20,401 bases of DNA from IMG/VR virus record IMGVR_UViG_3300042891_001178, positions 1 to 20,401 of that record, one strand, 5' to 3'. The notes below the pieces were generated by a model. The model saw nothing but the letters and a program-made list of their open reading frames with translations, ran no database searches and was not told where the DNA came from. Shown here piece after piece: positions 8,684-16,210 of this stretch (position 1 is the stretch's first letter; the number at the start of each line of letters is the position of its first letter). The stretch is from a virus. Made by a program: the position numbers and the translations under genes.

Positions 8684-9175
8684 TCAGCCGCCGACGGCGG
8701 TGACGGCCTCGATCCAGCTGGCCTTGGGATGCTGCTGCTGGTAGGCCTTGGCCTTCGCGTAGAGCGCCGCGTCGCTGGCGCCGACCGTGGTACCTACCGG
8801 CGCGGCGAAGTTGGCCACGACGCCACCCGGCTGGTCGTACGACTTCTCGGCGTAGTCCACCTGCTTGGGCAGGCTGGTGAGCAGCTCGCGCAGCACGTCG
8901 CCGGCCGGCTTGCTGACGGTGGTCTCGCCTTCGGCGAAGCTCAACGGCGTGCTGGCCGCCGGCTGGACCAGCAGCAGCTCGACGATGGCCGCCTGGTGGC
9001 GCGGCAACAGCTTGCCGTCCTTGACCAGCGACTCGGCGAAGGCGGCGGCGTCGTCGCGGCGGGCCTTGCCCTCGCGCTCGGCCAGCGCCTGTTCGCGACG
9101 TTCCAGCTCCTGGCGGTCGGTGGCGAGCTGCTGCTCGCGCGCGGCGAAGTCGGCCGCGTTGTTCTGTTGGCTCAC
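8684..9175 (-). CDS. Z: Nested scaffold protein inside the protease gene (Mu gpZ-like)
   Basis: An in-frame GTG at 9175, codon 220 of the protease, is preceded by GGAG (9188-9185) nine bases upstream. The other capsid genes use a similar site: GGAGATC before the starts at 8221, 8629 and 3793. The product would be 163 residues starting MSQQNNAADFAAREQQLATD, with the coiled coil first, exactly the scaffold part of the protease. In Mu, gene Z is encoded as an in-frame internal gene of I and is the scaffold. The site is seen in the sequence; that it is used is inferred. Confidence 0.65.
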   Translation of the reverse strand: MSQQNNAADFAAREQQLATDRQELERREQALAEREGKARRDDAAAFAESLVKDGKLLPRHQAAIVELLLVQPAASTPLSFAEGETTVSKPAGDVLRELLTSLPKQVDYAEKSYDQPGGVVANFAAPVGTTVGASDAALYAKAKAYQQQHPKASWIEAVTAVGG

Positions 9176-9832
9176 GGGGATGATCTCCGGGTTGGTATCG
9201 GGTGCGGCATAGGACGCGCTGGCGATGACCTCATCGCTGCGGTTGCGGGTGTAGTCGCCGACCGAGGCGATCGACCACTGGGGGATGACCTGGTTGGCCG
9301 TCTCCAGCCCTTCCTTGTCGATCAGCCAGTCGCGCAGGCCCTGGAACAGGCTCGTCAGCGTCCAGCCCAGCGGCTCCAGCGGTTGGGCGAACTCGACCGT
9401 GCCCTGATCGCCGGCGCTGAAGCGCGCCGGCGGGAGTCCCTTCACCGCCGGCGCCTTGGCACCCAGGAAACCGATGTGGCGCAGGTAGGGCTTGCCCGGC
9501 GTGGGATTGCCAGGCGTATCGGCCAGGTAGATCGAGGCGCTGATCTTCTTCATGCGCCCGGCGTTGACCAGTTCGGCGAACTGCGCCTCGACCTGGTGCG
9601 GCTCGGCGTAGAGCACGCCGTCATGCGCACGCAGCGACTTGGCCCAACCGTAGGCCGGCGCTTCGAGGCTGTCGGGATGGCCGACGACCAGCGGAGCTTC
9701 GGAGAGCGCAGGATCGTAGGTGTCGGCGATGGCCTGGATGTCGGCCTCGCTGAAGGTCAACGTGCGGCCGTCCACGCTGGTGTGCGTGCCGGCCTTGAAG
9801 ATGGCGAGCGAAGCGGTGGGTTTCGAGCTCAT
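8684..9832 (-). CDS. I: Head maturation protease with C-terminal scaffold part (Mu gpI-like)
   Basis: This protein of 382 residues cleaves head proteins during prohead maturation. The N-terminal half carries the Mu I pattern: FKAGTHTSVDGRTLTFSEAD, LVVGHPDSLEAPAYGWAKSL, then MKKISASIYL and LRHIGFLGAKAPAVKGLPPA. The conserved His of GHP and Ser of ISASIYL are candidate catalytic residues, as inferred from the family. From about residue 225 there is a strong coiled coil (REQQLATDRQELERREQALA) and a helical, disordered scaffold-like region. I chose ATG 9832; an in-frame TTG at 9859 extends it by nine residues but lies three bases from the repeated dyad at 9863-9885. An internal start at 9175 probably makes a separate scaffold. 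Confidence 0.88.
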   Translation of the reverse strand: MSSKPTASLAIFKAGTHTSVDGRTLTFSEADIQAIADTYDPALSEAPLVVGHPDSLEAPAYGWAKSLRAHDGVLYAEPHQVEAQFAELVNAGRMKKISASIYLADTPGNPTPGKPYLRHIGFLGAKAPAVKGLPPARFSAGDQGTVEFAQPLEPLGWTLTSLFQGLRDWLIDKEGLETANQVIPQWSIASVGDYTRNRSDEVIASASYAAPDTNPEIIPVSQQNNAADFAAREQQLATDRQELERREQALAEREGKARRDDAAAFAESLVKDGKLLPRHQAAIVELLLVQPAASTPLSFAEGETTVSKPAGDVLRELLTSLPKQVDYAEKSYDQPGGVVANFAAPVGTTVGASDAALYAKAKAYQQQHPKASWIEAVTAVGG

Positions 9833-9862
9833 GGCGGCACTGTGCCGAGCGCCGCTCAACCC

Positions 9863-9885
9863 GTCTCCGAAAAAACCTTTCTCGG
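9863..9885 (-). promoter_or_regulatory. Repeated 23-nt dyad element upstream of protease I (copy 1)
   Basis: On the plus strand it reads GTCTCCGAAAA, four variable bases (AACC), then TTTCTCGG. The copy at 17725-17747 differs only in the four central bases. CCGA...TCGG forms an inverted repeat. It lies 30 bases before ATG 9832. In Mu the late promoter PI lies upstream of gene I, so a late-activator or promoter element is a fair inference. No clear -10 hexamer is visible beside it. Confidence 0.55.
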
Positions 9886-9964
9886 CGACTGCGCGCCATC
9901 CCCGCGCGCGAACCCAGCGGGTGACCCTGACGATACTCCCATCATGGGCGTGAGGCCGCGTGTG

Positions 9965-9980
9965 CGGCGTTATAACGCCG
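9965..9980. repeat. 16-bp perfect palindrome between G and I genes
   Basis: CGGCGTTATAACGCCG is its own reverse complement. It sits in the 200-base gap between the virion morphogenesis gene (stop at 10060) and the protease start, about 80 bases upstream of the repeated dyad. The gap has no gene. There is no T-run after it on either strand, so an intrinsic terminator is unlikely; a protein binding site near a late promoter is possible. Confidence 0.5.
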
Positions 9981-10059
9981 GGTCCGGGCGGCCGGTGGCA
10001 CGGTGGGGGCGCAGCGGCCCCTCATGCGGCTCAAATCGCCGCTGATTCGAAGCGTCCCA

Positions 10060-10635
10060 TCACGGCTTCATCGCCGCGGCGATGTGGTCCTCGACGATCT
10101 CACCGATGCGCACCTCATCCTCGGCCGAGATCCCCAACCACGGCCGGGCCGGCAGCACGGACACATGCGCCTTGGCTTTGACCTCTCGCTCGACATCGGC
10201 TTTCCCGCGCGCGGCGAAGCGATTGCCGATGCTGCCGTCAGGGTTGCGCTTGAAGCGCAGCTTCTGCACGCGCTCGGGTCGCTCGTAGGTGTGCCCGAAC
10301 TGATGCGCGGCGCCGTAGGGCGCATTGGTGCCGACGTACAAGGCGTCGCCGTCGACCTGCCAGGCGAACATGTCGCCGAGCATGTGCCGATCGAATCGCA
10401 GCATCGGCACGCCCGGCCGCTTGCGGCCCTTCCAGCGCTTGTACGCCGGCGAGAGCGCCTTCCAGGGCGTGCCGTCCGGCGAGACCTGGCGATCGGCGCG
10501 CGCTCGGGTCGAGTTGGCCACCGTCTCGCCGATGTGGCTGAGCAGCAGCTCGCGCCCTTCGCCGTCGAGCGCTTCGGCCGCTCTGGCCAGTGCCGGGCTG
10601 GCCCGGTTGTCGATGACGACGCGTGCTCCGCTCAT
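10060..10635 (-). CDS. G: Phage virion morphogenesis protein (Mu gpG-like)
   Basis: This 191-residue protein starts MSGARVVIDNRASPALARAA at ATG 10635, with GGAGGA upstream. The family marks of Phage_tail_S/gpG are clear: RQVSPDGTPWKALSPAYKRW near residues 50-70, MLRFDRHMLGDMFAWQVDGD, GTNAPYGAAHQFGHTY near 105-115, and the C-terminal LPARPWLGISAEDEVRIGEI. In Mu, G is needed for head-tail joining or tail-end assembly. The protein is soluble and basic. It is followed by a 200-base non-coding gap (9860-10059) and preceded by the tRNA-like element. Confidence 0.92.
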   Translation of the reverse strand: MSGARVVIDNRASPALARAAEALDGEGRELLLSHIGETVANSTRARADRQVSPDGTPWKALSPAYKRWKGRKRPGVPMLRFDRHMLGDMFAWQVDGDALYVGTNAPYGAAHQFGHTYERPERVQKLRFKRNPDGSIGNRFAARGKADVEREVKAKAHVSVLPARPWLGISAEDEVRIGEIVEDHIAAAMKP

Positions 10636-10652
10636 GCTGCTATCCTCCGCCG

Positions 10653-10730
10653 GCGCGGTAGTTTCCTAGTGGAAAGGTTGGGGCGGCCCGCACGCCGCGT
10701 CATTATCCGGTTCGAGTCCGGCGCCGCGCA
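10653..10730 (+). ncRNA. tRNA-like element between F and G (opposite strand to late operon)
   Basis: This 78-nt stretch folds like a tRNA. Acceptor GCGCGGT (10653-10659) pairs over 7 bp with GCCGCGC (10723-10729), followed by A and CC, then T, so no full CCA. A D-like stem, TTTCC (10662-10666) with GGAAA (10671-10675), has loop TAGT. An anticodon-like stem, GCGGC (10683-10687) with GCCGC (10694-10698), has a 6-base loop CCGCAC. The T-arm has CCGG, loop TTCGAGT, CCGG (10707-10721). The anticodon loop lacks U33 and seven bases, so a normal tRNA is doubtful. It fills nearly the whole gap between the F stop and the G start. Confidence 0.6.
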
Positions 10731-10732
10731 CC

Positions 10733-12064
10733 TCATTCCAGGCTGCCGCTGATCAGCTGCAGTCGCCCGCCGCGCAGATCCGCGCGCAGATCCTCCAGGT
10801 CGATCAAAGACGCGGTGCGCACCGAGTTGATGACCTCGCGCCCGCTGGCCATCTTGAGGCGGTAGTTCACCGCCACGATCACCTTGCCGGCGCCGCGCCT
10901 GGTCGAGGCATCCACGACGTAGCGCAACGTGCCGTTGGCCAGGTCCAGCAGGACGGCAGTTGGCTTGCGCAGCAGCGAGGGCAACCGCACCAGCTCGTCC
11001 GCCGTCCATGCGATGGGGCGGCTGGCCGCCTGCTTGGCATCGCGCAGCGCATGCAGCGCCTCGGCATCACGCAGTGCGATCGCCGCGGTGGCAGGTTCGT
11101 TGCCGGCGGCCGTCAGCGCATCGACCACGTCCCGCGACATCGCGCCGACCAGGTACGTCCCATTGCGCGGTTGGCCCGTCGCGACCACGGCCTGCAGCCA
11201 GGTGGCATAGCCGCCGTCCAGGGCATCGAGCGCACGTGCCACGCCCAGGATGCGATCAGCAGCAGCTGCTGCAGGCGCGGCGGGCAGCCGGGCAGTGCTG
11301 GCCAGCGCATCCTGCGCCGCGGTCTCCAGGCCACGCTGCAGCGACGGCGGCGTCTGCGGTCCGCCACGCCGCACGGACCAGCTGCTGCGCCCGGGCGCAT
11401 AGCCGAAGCCTGGATCAACACCCTCGGGCGTGAGCACAACCTGCGGCCCACCCGGACTACGCTGACCCACCACGACCTGGACCAGGTTCACCGCCGGCGC
11501 AGTGTCCGGGCCGTCCTTGCCCATGCGCTTGAGATCGCGCTCGCTCACACCCTCGATCCAGCACTGGCAGCCGTAGCCATTGGCGGGGCAATGTGTCAGG
11601 AACCACGGATCGTTGGCCCGCAGTACCAGGTTGTTCCAGGACAGATGCAGCGGCCGAGGATGCCGCACCGAGTCGCTGTGCCGATAGCGCCAGTACGGCA
11701 TGACCTTGACCAGCCGCTGCAGCTGGTCCCATCGCCCCGCGTTGTAGCTCTGGCGCAGGTTGGTCTCGTAGATCACGCGCGAGCGCCAGTTGCGCCCGCC
11801 GTTGTAGTCCCACCCATAGCGCGCCACGATCGAATCGAAGTCGGCGCGGAACTGCTCCAGCGTGCGGCCCTCGGCGATGGTCTTGTCGATCGCCTCGCGA
11901 AAGTCGGCCAGCAGGTCGACCTGGTTGGCGCCGGCGACCATGAAGGCGTGATCGTGCTCTGACTCCCACACGTCCAGGTAGCTGTCCGTCAGGACGCTGC
12001 GCTTGCGGCGGAAAAACTCGATCTGCTCCTTGAACGGCAGCGAGCCGTAGGCGACGGTGGCCAC
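10733..12064 (-). CDS. F: Head morphogenesis protein F fused to a PBECR-type nuclease-like domain
   Basis: This 443-residue protein starts at GTG 12064, three bases after the portal stop. Residues about 1-210 are the Mu F (PF04233) domain: AEGRTLEQFRADFDSIVARY, then YETNLRQSYNAGRWDQL and the Cys-rich signature ending CPANGYGCQCWIEG. F-type proteins act with the portal during head assembly. A Pro/Ala-rich linker follows. Residues about 349-443 form a separate domain: IAWTADELVRLPSLLRKPTA, VLLDLANGTLRYVVDAS, KVIVAVNYRLK, ending in a strand and helix. This resembles the PBECR RNase-like domains often fused to F proteins, by recall. Whether the domain is catalytic cannot be decided by eye. Confidence 0.87.
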   Translation of the reverse strand: MATVAYGSLPFKEQIEFFRRKRSVLTDSYLDVWESEHDHAFMVAGANQVDLLADFREAIDKTIAEGRTLEQFRADFDSIVARYGWDYNGGRNWRSRVIYETNLRQSYNAGRWDQLQRLVKVMPYWRYRHSDSVRHPRPLHLSWNNLVLRANDPWFLTHCPANGYGCQCWIEGVSERDLKRMGKDGPDTAPAVNLVQVVVGQRSPGGPQVVLTPEGVDPGFGYAPGRSSWSVRRGGPQTPPSLQRGLETAAQDALASTARLPAAPAAAAADRILGVARALDALDGGYATWLQAVVATGQPRNGTYLVGAMSRDVVDALTAAGNEPATAAIALRDAEALHALRDAKQAASRPIAWTADELVRLPSLLRKPTAVLLDLANGTLRYVVDASTRRGAGKVIVAVNYRLKMASGREVINSVRTASLIDLEDLRADLRGGRLQLISGSLE

Positions 12065-12067
12065 CGA

Positions 12068-13600
12068 TCAGGCCTCGTCGCTGCCCTGCTGGGCGTCATA
12101 GCGCCCGGCGAGCGTGGAGGCGGTCAGCGCATCGGCCATCGCCGCGGCGTAGTCGTCCAGGTCGGGCGCCAGCTCGGCGACCTGGTCGCGCAGCTGCTCC
12201 AGCGACTCGGCCTTCTCGGCCAGGGCCCGCACCTGGTCGACCCACTGGCCTGCGACCGGCGCCAGCTGCCGGTCCAGCTGACGCGCCATCAGCACCGATG
12301 GATCGGGCGACACACCGGCGCCATCGGCGAACGCCGCCGGATAGTGACGCTGCAGCAGCTGCACGACCGCGCGCGCCGGCTCGGCGAACTGGGGCCCGTC
12401 GATGGCGGTCGGCGGCACCTGGCCCTCGAGCGCCGGCGGTGCCTCCTTCGGCTCGTAGTTGGGGCCGTAGGTCTCCTCGATGTAAGCCTGCTTCGGCTTG
12501 AAGCCCAGGTCGGCGATCTTCTTGTCGCGGTCGGCGATCTTGTCCAGGTCCTCCGGTTCGCTGGTGACCCGATAGACGCGCGGCAGCGCCGCGCCAGGGA
12601 AGTTCCACTCGGTCAGCCAGCGCGCAGGGCCCTGGTTGAAGCTCTCGCACACCAGGTCGGCATCGGCCTTGATGATGTCCCCGCGCACGTCGGACTGCAG
12701 CTCGTCGTTGCCCAGCTTGCCCGCGGTGCCTTGAGTACTCGCAGTCTGGCCCAGGATCACCTTCTGGATCGTGGCGTCCATCTGGTCCTGCAGGGCCTTG
12801 TAGTCGGCGGTGCCGCTGCGGCCGGCCTCCAGCAGCTCGATCTCCATCGCTTTGGGCATGATGATGCCGCTGTCGGTCTGGATGGCACGCACCGCCTGCA
12901 GCAGCTTGGTGCGTTCGCCACCGTCCGCCTCGGGATCGTACTTGCCCACCGCGGTAGGCATGCCGAACTTCTCTAGGAAGATCAGCCAGAACTTGAGCCC
13001 GTTGCGCTTGAACAGCACCGGCCAGTACAGCCAGTGCGCCAGGCCCAGGCCATAGGGCTCATCGTCGTGATCGGCGCCGCAGCAGAAGTTCCAGAAATAG
13101 GGCGCCGGCGCCGGGATGCCCTCAAGCATGTTGCCGTAGGTCAGCAGCCGCAGATCGCCTTCCTTGCCGAAGCGGAACCGGCTGCGATTGCGCACCTTGA
13201 TCGCCTGCAGGCCCACGCGTGCGCCGTCGATCTTGTAGACGACCTCGGCCACGCCGTAGCCATAGAAGACGCCGAACAGCATCTTGGTGGTGACGTTGTC
13301 CCAGCCGATGCCATGCAGCTGCTCGCGCAGGTAGTCGGCAGCCTGGCGATCGATGCGCTTGTCACCGCCTGCCTCGACCTGCCACTCACACTTGGTGACC
13401 GCCAGCTGCCGCTGGCTGAAAGTCGCCTTGACCTCACTATCCGAGAGCACCTGCTCATAGATGGCAAGGTCGTAGCCGCCGCGCGCGCGCAGCACGCTGT
13501 CCAGCGGCGTCAGCAGCGGCCCGGTGTAGCCGCGGGTGATGTCGATGCCATCGGCCGTGGTCGCGATCTCGCGGCCGATCTCGGGGCGTGGGGTGGTCAT
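12068..13600 (-). CDS. Portal protein (Mu gp29-like, DUF935)
   Basis: This 510-residue protein starts at ATG 13600, overlapping the terminase stop by ATGA. The portal ring is the DNA channel and the terminase docking site. DUF935 marks visible in order: PLDSVLRARGGYDLAIYEQV, DSEVKATFSQRQLAVTKCEW, the FGVFYGYGVAEVVYK block, and GLAHWLYWPVLFKRNGLKFW, then LIFLEKFGMPTAVGKYDPEA and QKVILGQTASTQGTAG. Length is normal for the family. The C-terminal 100 residues are helical and acidic and may contact F. Order (terminase, portal, F, G) is that of Mu. Confidence 0.94.
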   Translation of the reverse strand: MTTPRPEIGREIATTADGIDITRGYTGPLLTPLDSVLRARGGYDLAIYEQVLSDSEVKATFSQRQLAVTKCEWQVEAGGDKRIDRQAADYLREQLHGIGWDNVTTKMLFGVFYGYGVAEVVYKIDGARVGLQAIKVRNRSRFRFGKEGDLRLLTYGNMLEGIPAPAPYFWNFCCGADHDDEPYGLGLAHWLYWPVLFKRNGLKFWLIFLEKFGMPTAVGKYDPEADGGERTKLLQAVRAIQTDSGIIMPKAMEIELLEAGRSGTADYKALQDQMDATIQKVILGQTASTQGTAGKLGNDELQSDVRGDIIKADADLVCESFNQGPARWLTEWNFPGAALPRVYRVTSEPEDLDKIADRDKKIADLGFKPKQAYIEETYGPNYEPKEAPPALEGQVPPTAIDGPQFAEPARAVVQLLQRHYPAAFADGAGVSPDPSVLMARQLDRQLAPVAGQWVDQVRALAEKAESLEQLRDQVAELAPDLDDYAAAMADALTASTLAGRYDAQQGSDEA

Positions 13601-15045
13601 AGGTATCCTCCAAAGTCGTTGCCGCCGGGCACCGCGCCGAAACCGGCGTCGCTGTAGACCTCGGCCAGGCCGTCGGCAACGCCGTCGCCCACGTAGGCCC
13701 GGCGCCCGGTGGACTGAAAGTCGATCGGGGCGGCCGGCGTGGCAGCGGCATGCACCGCCAGCGCCAGCGCCCAGAAGCGGTCGGCGTGGCCATCGGGCGT
13801 GCGCTCGGCGGTGAAACGGATGTTGCCGGCCGCGGTGGTCTGCTTGGTCACGCTGCGCAGATCCGAGCGCACGACCGGGTCATAGGGGATGCGCAGCTTG
13901 CGGTCCTGCATGCGCCCGCGCAGCGGGTAGGCCAGCTCCTCCTTGACCTTCGGGGTAAAGGTGACGCCCTCGACGCGGTACTCGCCGAACCGACGCTTTG
14001 CGTCGTCGGTCCAGCCGATGCCCAGGCCGGTATTGTCGAAACAGGTCCGCCGGCACCGGGCGATCCACGGCCAGATGATGGCGTCCTGCTGCGGCTTGGG
14101 CATGTTGAACAACGCCTCCACATGCCGCGTGTACAGCACGTCGCCCAGGCGCTCGACCACCCAGAGCACGGTCAGGTCCTTCTTGCGGCCCACGTCCACG
14201 CCCAGGTACAGCTCGCGCCCCTCGATCTGGCGCCAGTCGATCTGCTGCTCGTACTCGCAGGCCGCGATCAGGTCGTACTCCAGGAACGCCACGTCGTCGT
14301 CGGCCGGGACGCACATGTACTCCTGCAGGAACGACTCTTCGTCTACGCAGCCGGCGCGCACGAAGTCGAAGTACGCGGCCTCATCCATCGCCTGGCGTTC
14401 GTCGTCGGCGGGCAGCTTCTGCTGCAGCTTGTAGAGCAGTCCCTCCTCGAGCGCGTTCTGCAGGGTCACCCGGTGCAGGCTGATGCCTTTGGGGTTGCCG
14501 CCCTCGCGCACCTCGCGGATCAGCTGGTTGAAGAAGTTATGGGTGCCGCGGTGGGTACTGAACGCCTCCAGGCTTCCGCCCCAGGTGATGCCCGGGTAGG
14601 CGATCGCCCAGAGCTTGCGCGGGTCCTTGTGCAGGGCGAACTCGTCCAGCACACGCCCGCCGCGCTTGCCTGCCTGGGCGTCGGGGTTGGACGACATGCT
14701 GTGGATGCTGCGGCTGTTGGCGAAGCGCAGGTCGAAACTGGTTTGCTTGCCGTCCAGCACCTGCTCGCCGAAGTCGCGCGCGCCCAGCTCCAGCACGTCG
14801 GCCCACAGCTTGCAGTCGTCAATGAACAGTCGCGCCTGCATCTCGTCGCGGCTGCTCACCCACTGGTCGTACTTGGCGCCAGCCAGCGCCGTCCGGCGCA
14901 CGCATGCGTAGGCCGTTGTCCAGGACCAGCCGATCTGGCGGGATTTCTCACCCAGCTTGAGGCGGCTGCGGTCGCTGATCCACCGAGACTGCGATGGCAG
15001 GAAGACCGCCTTGGGATCGGCCGGGATGCAGCGGGCGTTGCCCAT
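13597..15045 (-). CDS. Terminase large subunit (Mu gp28-like)
   Basis: This 482-residue DNA-packaging motor starts at ATG 15045 in an ATGA overlap. The ATPase shows a Walker A-like segment GEKSRQIGWSW (residues 32-42) and Walker B RVLDEFAL with D134-E135. The nuclease half has LGVDVGRKKD (D284), DNTGLG (D337) and HADRFWAL (D422), a plausible metal-binding acidic triad. The short Walker A variant with SRQIGWSW rather than GKS/T is common in this Mu-type group. A frame extending upstream to 15171 is not needed; ATG 15045 overlaps the DUF3486 stop. Mu-type terminases package transposed DNA by headful with attached host DNA; that mode is inferred here. Confidence 0.94.
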   Translation of the reverse strand: MGNARCIPADPKAVFLPSQSRWISDRSRLKLGEKSRQIGWSWTTAYACVRRTALAGAKYDQWVSSRDEMQARLFIDDCKLWADVLELGARDFGEQVLDGKQTSFDLRFANSRSIHSMSSNPDAQAGKRGGRVLDEFALHKDPRKLWAIAYPGITWGGSLEAFSTHRGTHNFFNQLIREVREGGNPKGISLHRVTLQNALEEGLLYKLQQKLPADDERQAMDEAAYFDFVRAGCVDEESFLQEYMCVPADDDVAFLEYDLIAACEYEQQIDWRQIEGRELYLGVDVGRKKDLTVLWVVERLGDVLYTRHVEALFNMPKPQQDAIIWPWIARCRRTCFDNTGLGIGWTDDAKRRFGEYRVEGVTFTPKVKEELAYPLRGRMQDRKLRIPYDPVVRSDLRSVTKQTTAAGNIRFTAERTPDGHADRFWALALAVHAAATPAAPIDFQSTGRRAYVGDGVADGLAEVYSDAGFGAVPGGNDFGGYL

Positions 15046-15593
15046 CAGACCACTCCCTGCAGGCGCGCGTCGATCGCTGCCAGCGTCTCCTCCGATACGC
15101 CGGCACCAGCCGCCAACTTGCGCACGTCGGCCGCGGCGGCCTCGACCTTGCTGCGCACTTCCACCGCCCATTTGTTGCGGTTCACGCTGGCGCGGCTGAG
15201 CGTGGCGATGTTCTTGGCCGCCTTGCCCAGCAGCGTGATGCGCTTCGCGGGGTCCATCGACTCGTCGTCCTCGGCGACCTCCTGCAGGGCGAGGATCGCG
15301 TCGAAGATCTCGGTCTGGACCAGGCTGATGATCGCGTTACTGCGATCGTCCGCATCGTCCGGCGCGGCTTGAGTGATCAGGCGTGCGGCCTGGGTGCTGG
15401 CCTTCACCGCGGCCAGGCGCCGCTCCAGCTTCTGTCCGTAGGCGCCCACCGCGCTCTTGCCGATGCTGTAACCCTGCTCGGTCAGCCACTCGGCCATTCC
15501 GACATAGCCGCCGAAGCCGGACGCAATCAGCTTGCTGTCCAGCGCGGCGCGCACGTCCTCCGGCAGTTGGTCGATCTTGCTGGCAGGAGGCAT
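15045..15593 (-). CDS. DUF3486 family protein (Mu gp27-like), likely small-terminase role
   Basis: This 182-residue protein starts MPPASKIDQLPEDVRAALDS at ATG 15593, four bases after the previous stop. The pattern SKIDQLPEDVRAALDSKLIA, then GYVGMAEWLTEQGYSIGKSA, is the HTH-like N-terminus of DUF3486; the rest is a long helical/coiled-coil region (LERRLAAVKASTQAARLITQ...). It ends in an ATGA overlap with the terminase large subunit. The DNA-recognising small terminase role is inferred from the HTH-like start and adjacency, and is usual for this family's position in Mu-like phages. An upstream in-frame extension to 15668 is within the neighbouring gene and I reject it. Confidence 0.87.
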   Translation of the reverse strand: MPPASKIDQLPEDVRAALDSKLIASGFGGYVGMAEWLTEQGYSIGKSAVGAYGQKLERRLAAVKASTQAARLITQAAPDDADDRSNAIISLVQTEIFDAILALQEVAEDDESMDPAKRITLLGKAAKNIATLSRASVNRNKWAVEVRSKVEAAAADVRKLAAGAGVSEETLAAIDARLQGVV

Positions 15594-15597
15594 GGGC

Positions 15598-15906
15598 TCA
15601 CCAGTACTTTTCGGGCCGGCCGATGCCGGGCTCGCAGACGACGGTGTACTCGACGATGTCGGTCCCATAGCGCGTCAGGTCGGCCCACCACCGATTCGTC
15701 GGTTCCTTACGCAGGCTCACCAGGCGTCGGTCCTCCAGATAGTCCAGCACGCGCCGCAGCTCCAGCGCGGTCGCATCCGGATACATGCCTTGTGCGGTCG
15801 CCAGCAGCACCTCTTCGTAGGCGCCATAAGGTGCAGCGTGGCTGAGCGCCAGCAGCACGATCCATCGCAGCTGCTCACGGCGCAGCTTGTCCATATCAAG
15901 TTTCAC
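15598..15906 (-). CDS. VpaChn25_0724-type phage protein (Mu gp26-like)
   Basis: This 102-residue protein starts at GTG 15906; AGGGGG lies six bases upstream, while the alternative ATG 15894 has no good site. Its pattern, REQLRWIVLLALSHAAPYGA, YEEVLLATAQGMYPDATALE, LRRVLDYLEDRRLVSLRKEP then WWADLTRYGTDIVEYTV, looks like a winged helix and matches the small family named after VpaChn25_0724, by recall. It overlaps the DUF2730 gene by 11 bases. The function is unknown; it is regularly found between DUF2730 and DUF3486 genes in Mu-like operons. A DNA-binding or packaging accessory role is a guess from the fold. Confidence 0.82.
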   Translation of the reverse strand: MKLDMDKLRREQLRWIVLLALSHAAPYGAYEEVLLATAQGMYPDATALELRRVLDYLEDRRLVSLRKEPTNRWWADLTRYGTDIVEYTVVCEPGIGRPEKYW

Positions 15907-16210
15907 GTCGCGCCCCCTGGATCTGTACGTTCTTCAGCTCGCTCGAGATCGCATCCAGCTTGGCCTCGATCACGGTCTGGCCCCGGATGTAGTCCTCTCG
16001 TCGGACGTAGCGCTCGGCCAGCTCGGCCCGTAGTTCCAGGATGCTGCGATCGGTCTCGCGCCATCCTTTGCTCTCTTCGGACAGGGTTCCGAAGCGCTCG
16101 TCCATTTGCCGCTGGAACTGCAGCAGGAGCAGCTTCCCCAGCCCAGTGAACGCGCCGGCCAAGCCCAAGGCGAGGCTGATCACGTGCCACAGCTCCAGCG
16201 TCACTTTCAT
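15896..16210 (-). CDS. DUF2730 family membrane protein (Mu gp25-like)
   Basis: This 104-residue protein starts MKVTLELWHVISLALGLAGA at ATG 16210, overlapping the o-spanin stop (ATGA), with AGGAAG just upstream. One N-terminal transmembrane helix (about 7-30) is followed by a coiled coil (QFQRQMDERFGTLSEESKGW onward to ELKNVQIQG). This is the DUF2730 plan. The family sits after the lysis genes in Mu-like phages and has no settled function; since no separate holin is seen in this lysis cassette, a membrane role in lysis cannot be excluded. A longer frame from 16333 is not supported because it lies inside the o-spanin gene. Confidence 0.83.
   Translation of the reverse strand: MKVTLELWHVISLALGLAGAFTGLGKLLLLQFQRQMDERFGTLSEESKGWRETDRSILELRAELAERYVRREDYIRGQTVIEAKLDAISSELKNVQIQGARRET

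Noticed and set aside
9833-9859. TTG start that would lengthen the protease by nine residues
   Set aside because: It lies three bases from the repeated dyad and is a rare start codon. A GGAG-like site is present, so it is not excluded, but ATG 9832 is preferred.
8729-10045. Plus-strand open frame opposite protease I and the G-I gap
   Set aside because: Runs through the regulatory gap and the coding strand of a recognised protease; repetitive Gly/Arg/Leu/Val composition.
10653-10730. Ordinary tRNA with a readable anticodon, such as tRNA-Pro(GGG) from the TTGGGGC stretch
   Set aside because: The bases around TTGGGGC do not form a 5-bp stem, the better stem has a 6-base loop without U33, and the element ends in CCT rather than CCA.
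13750-15372. Long plus-strand open frame of 540 codons opposite the terminase
   Set aside because: It is a GC-bias shadow of the terminase and DUF3486 genes. The product is a low-complexity His/Arg/Ala/Leu mix with no domain, and the minus strand has clear motifs.
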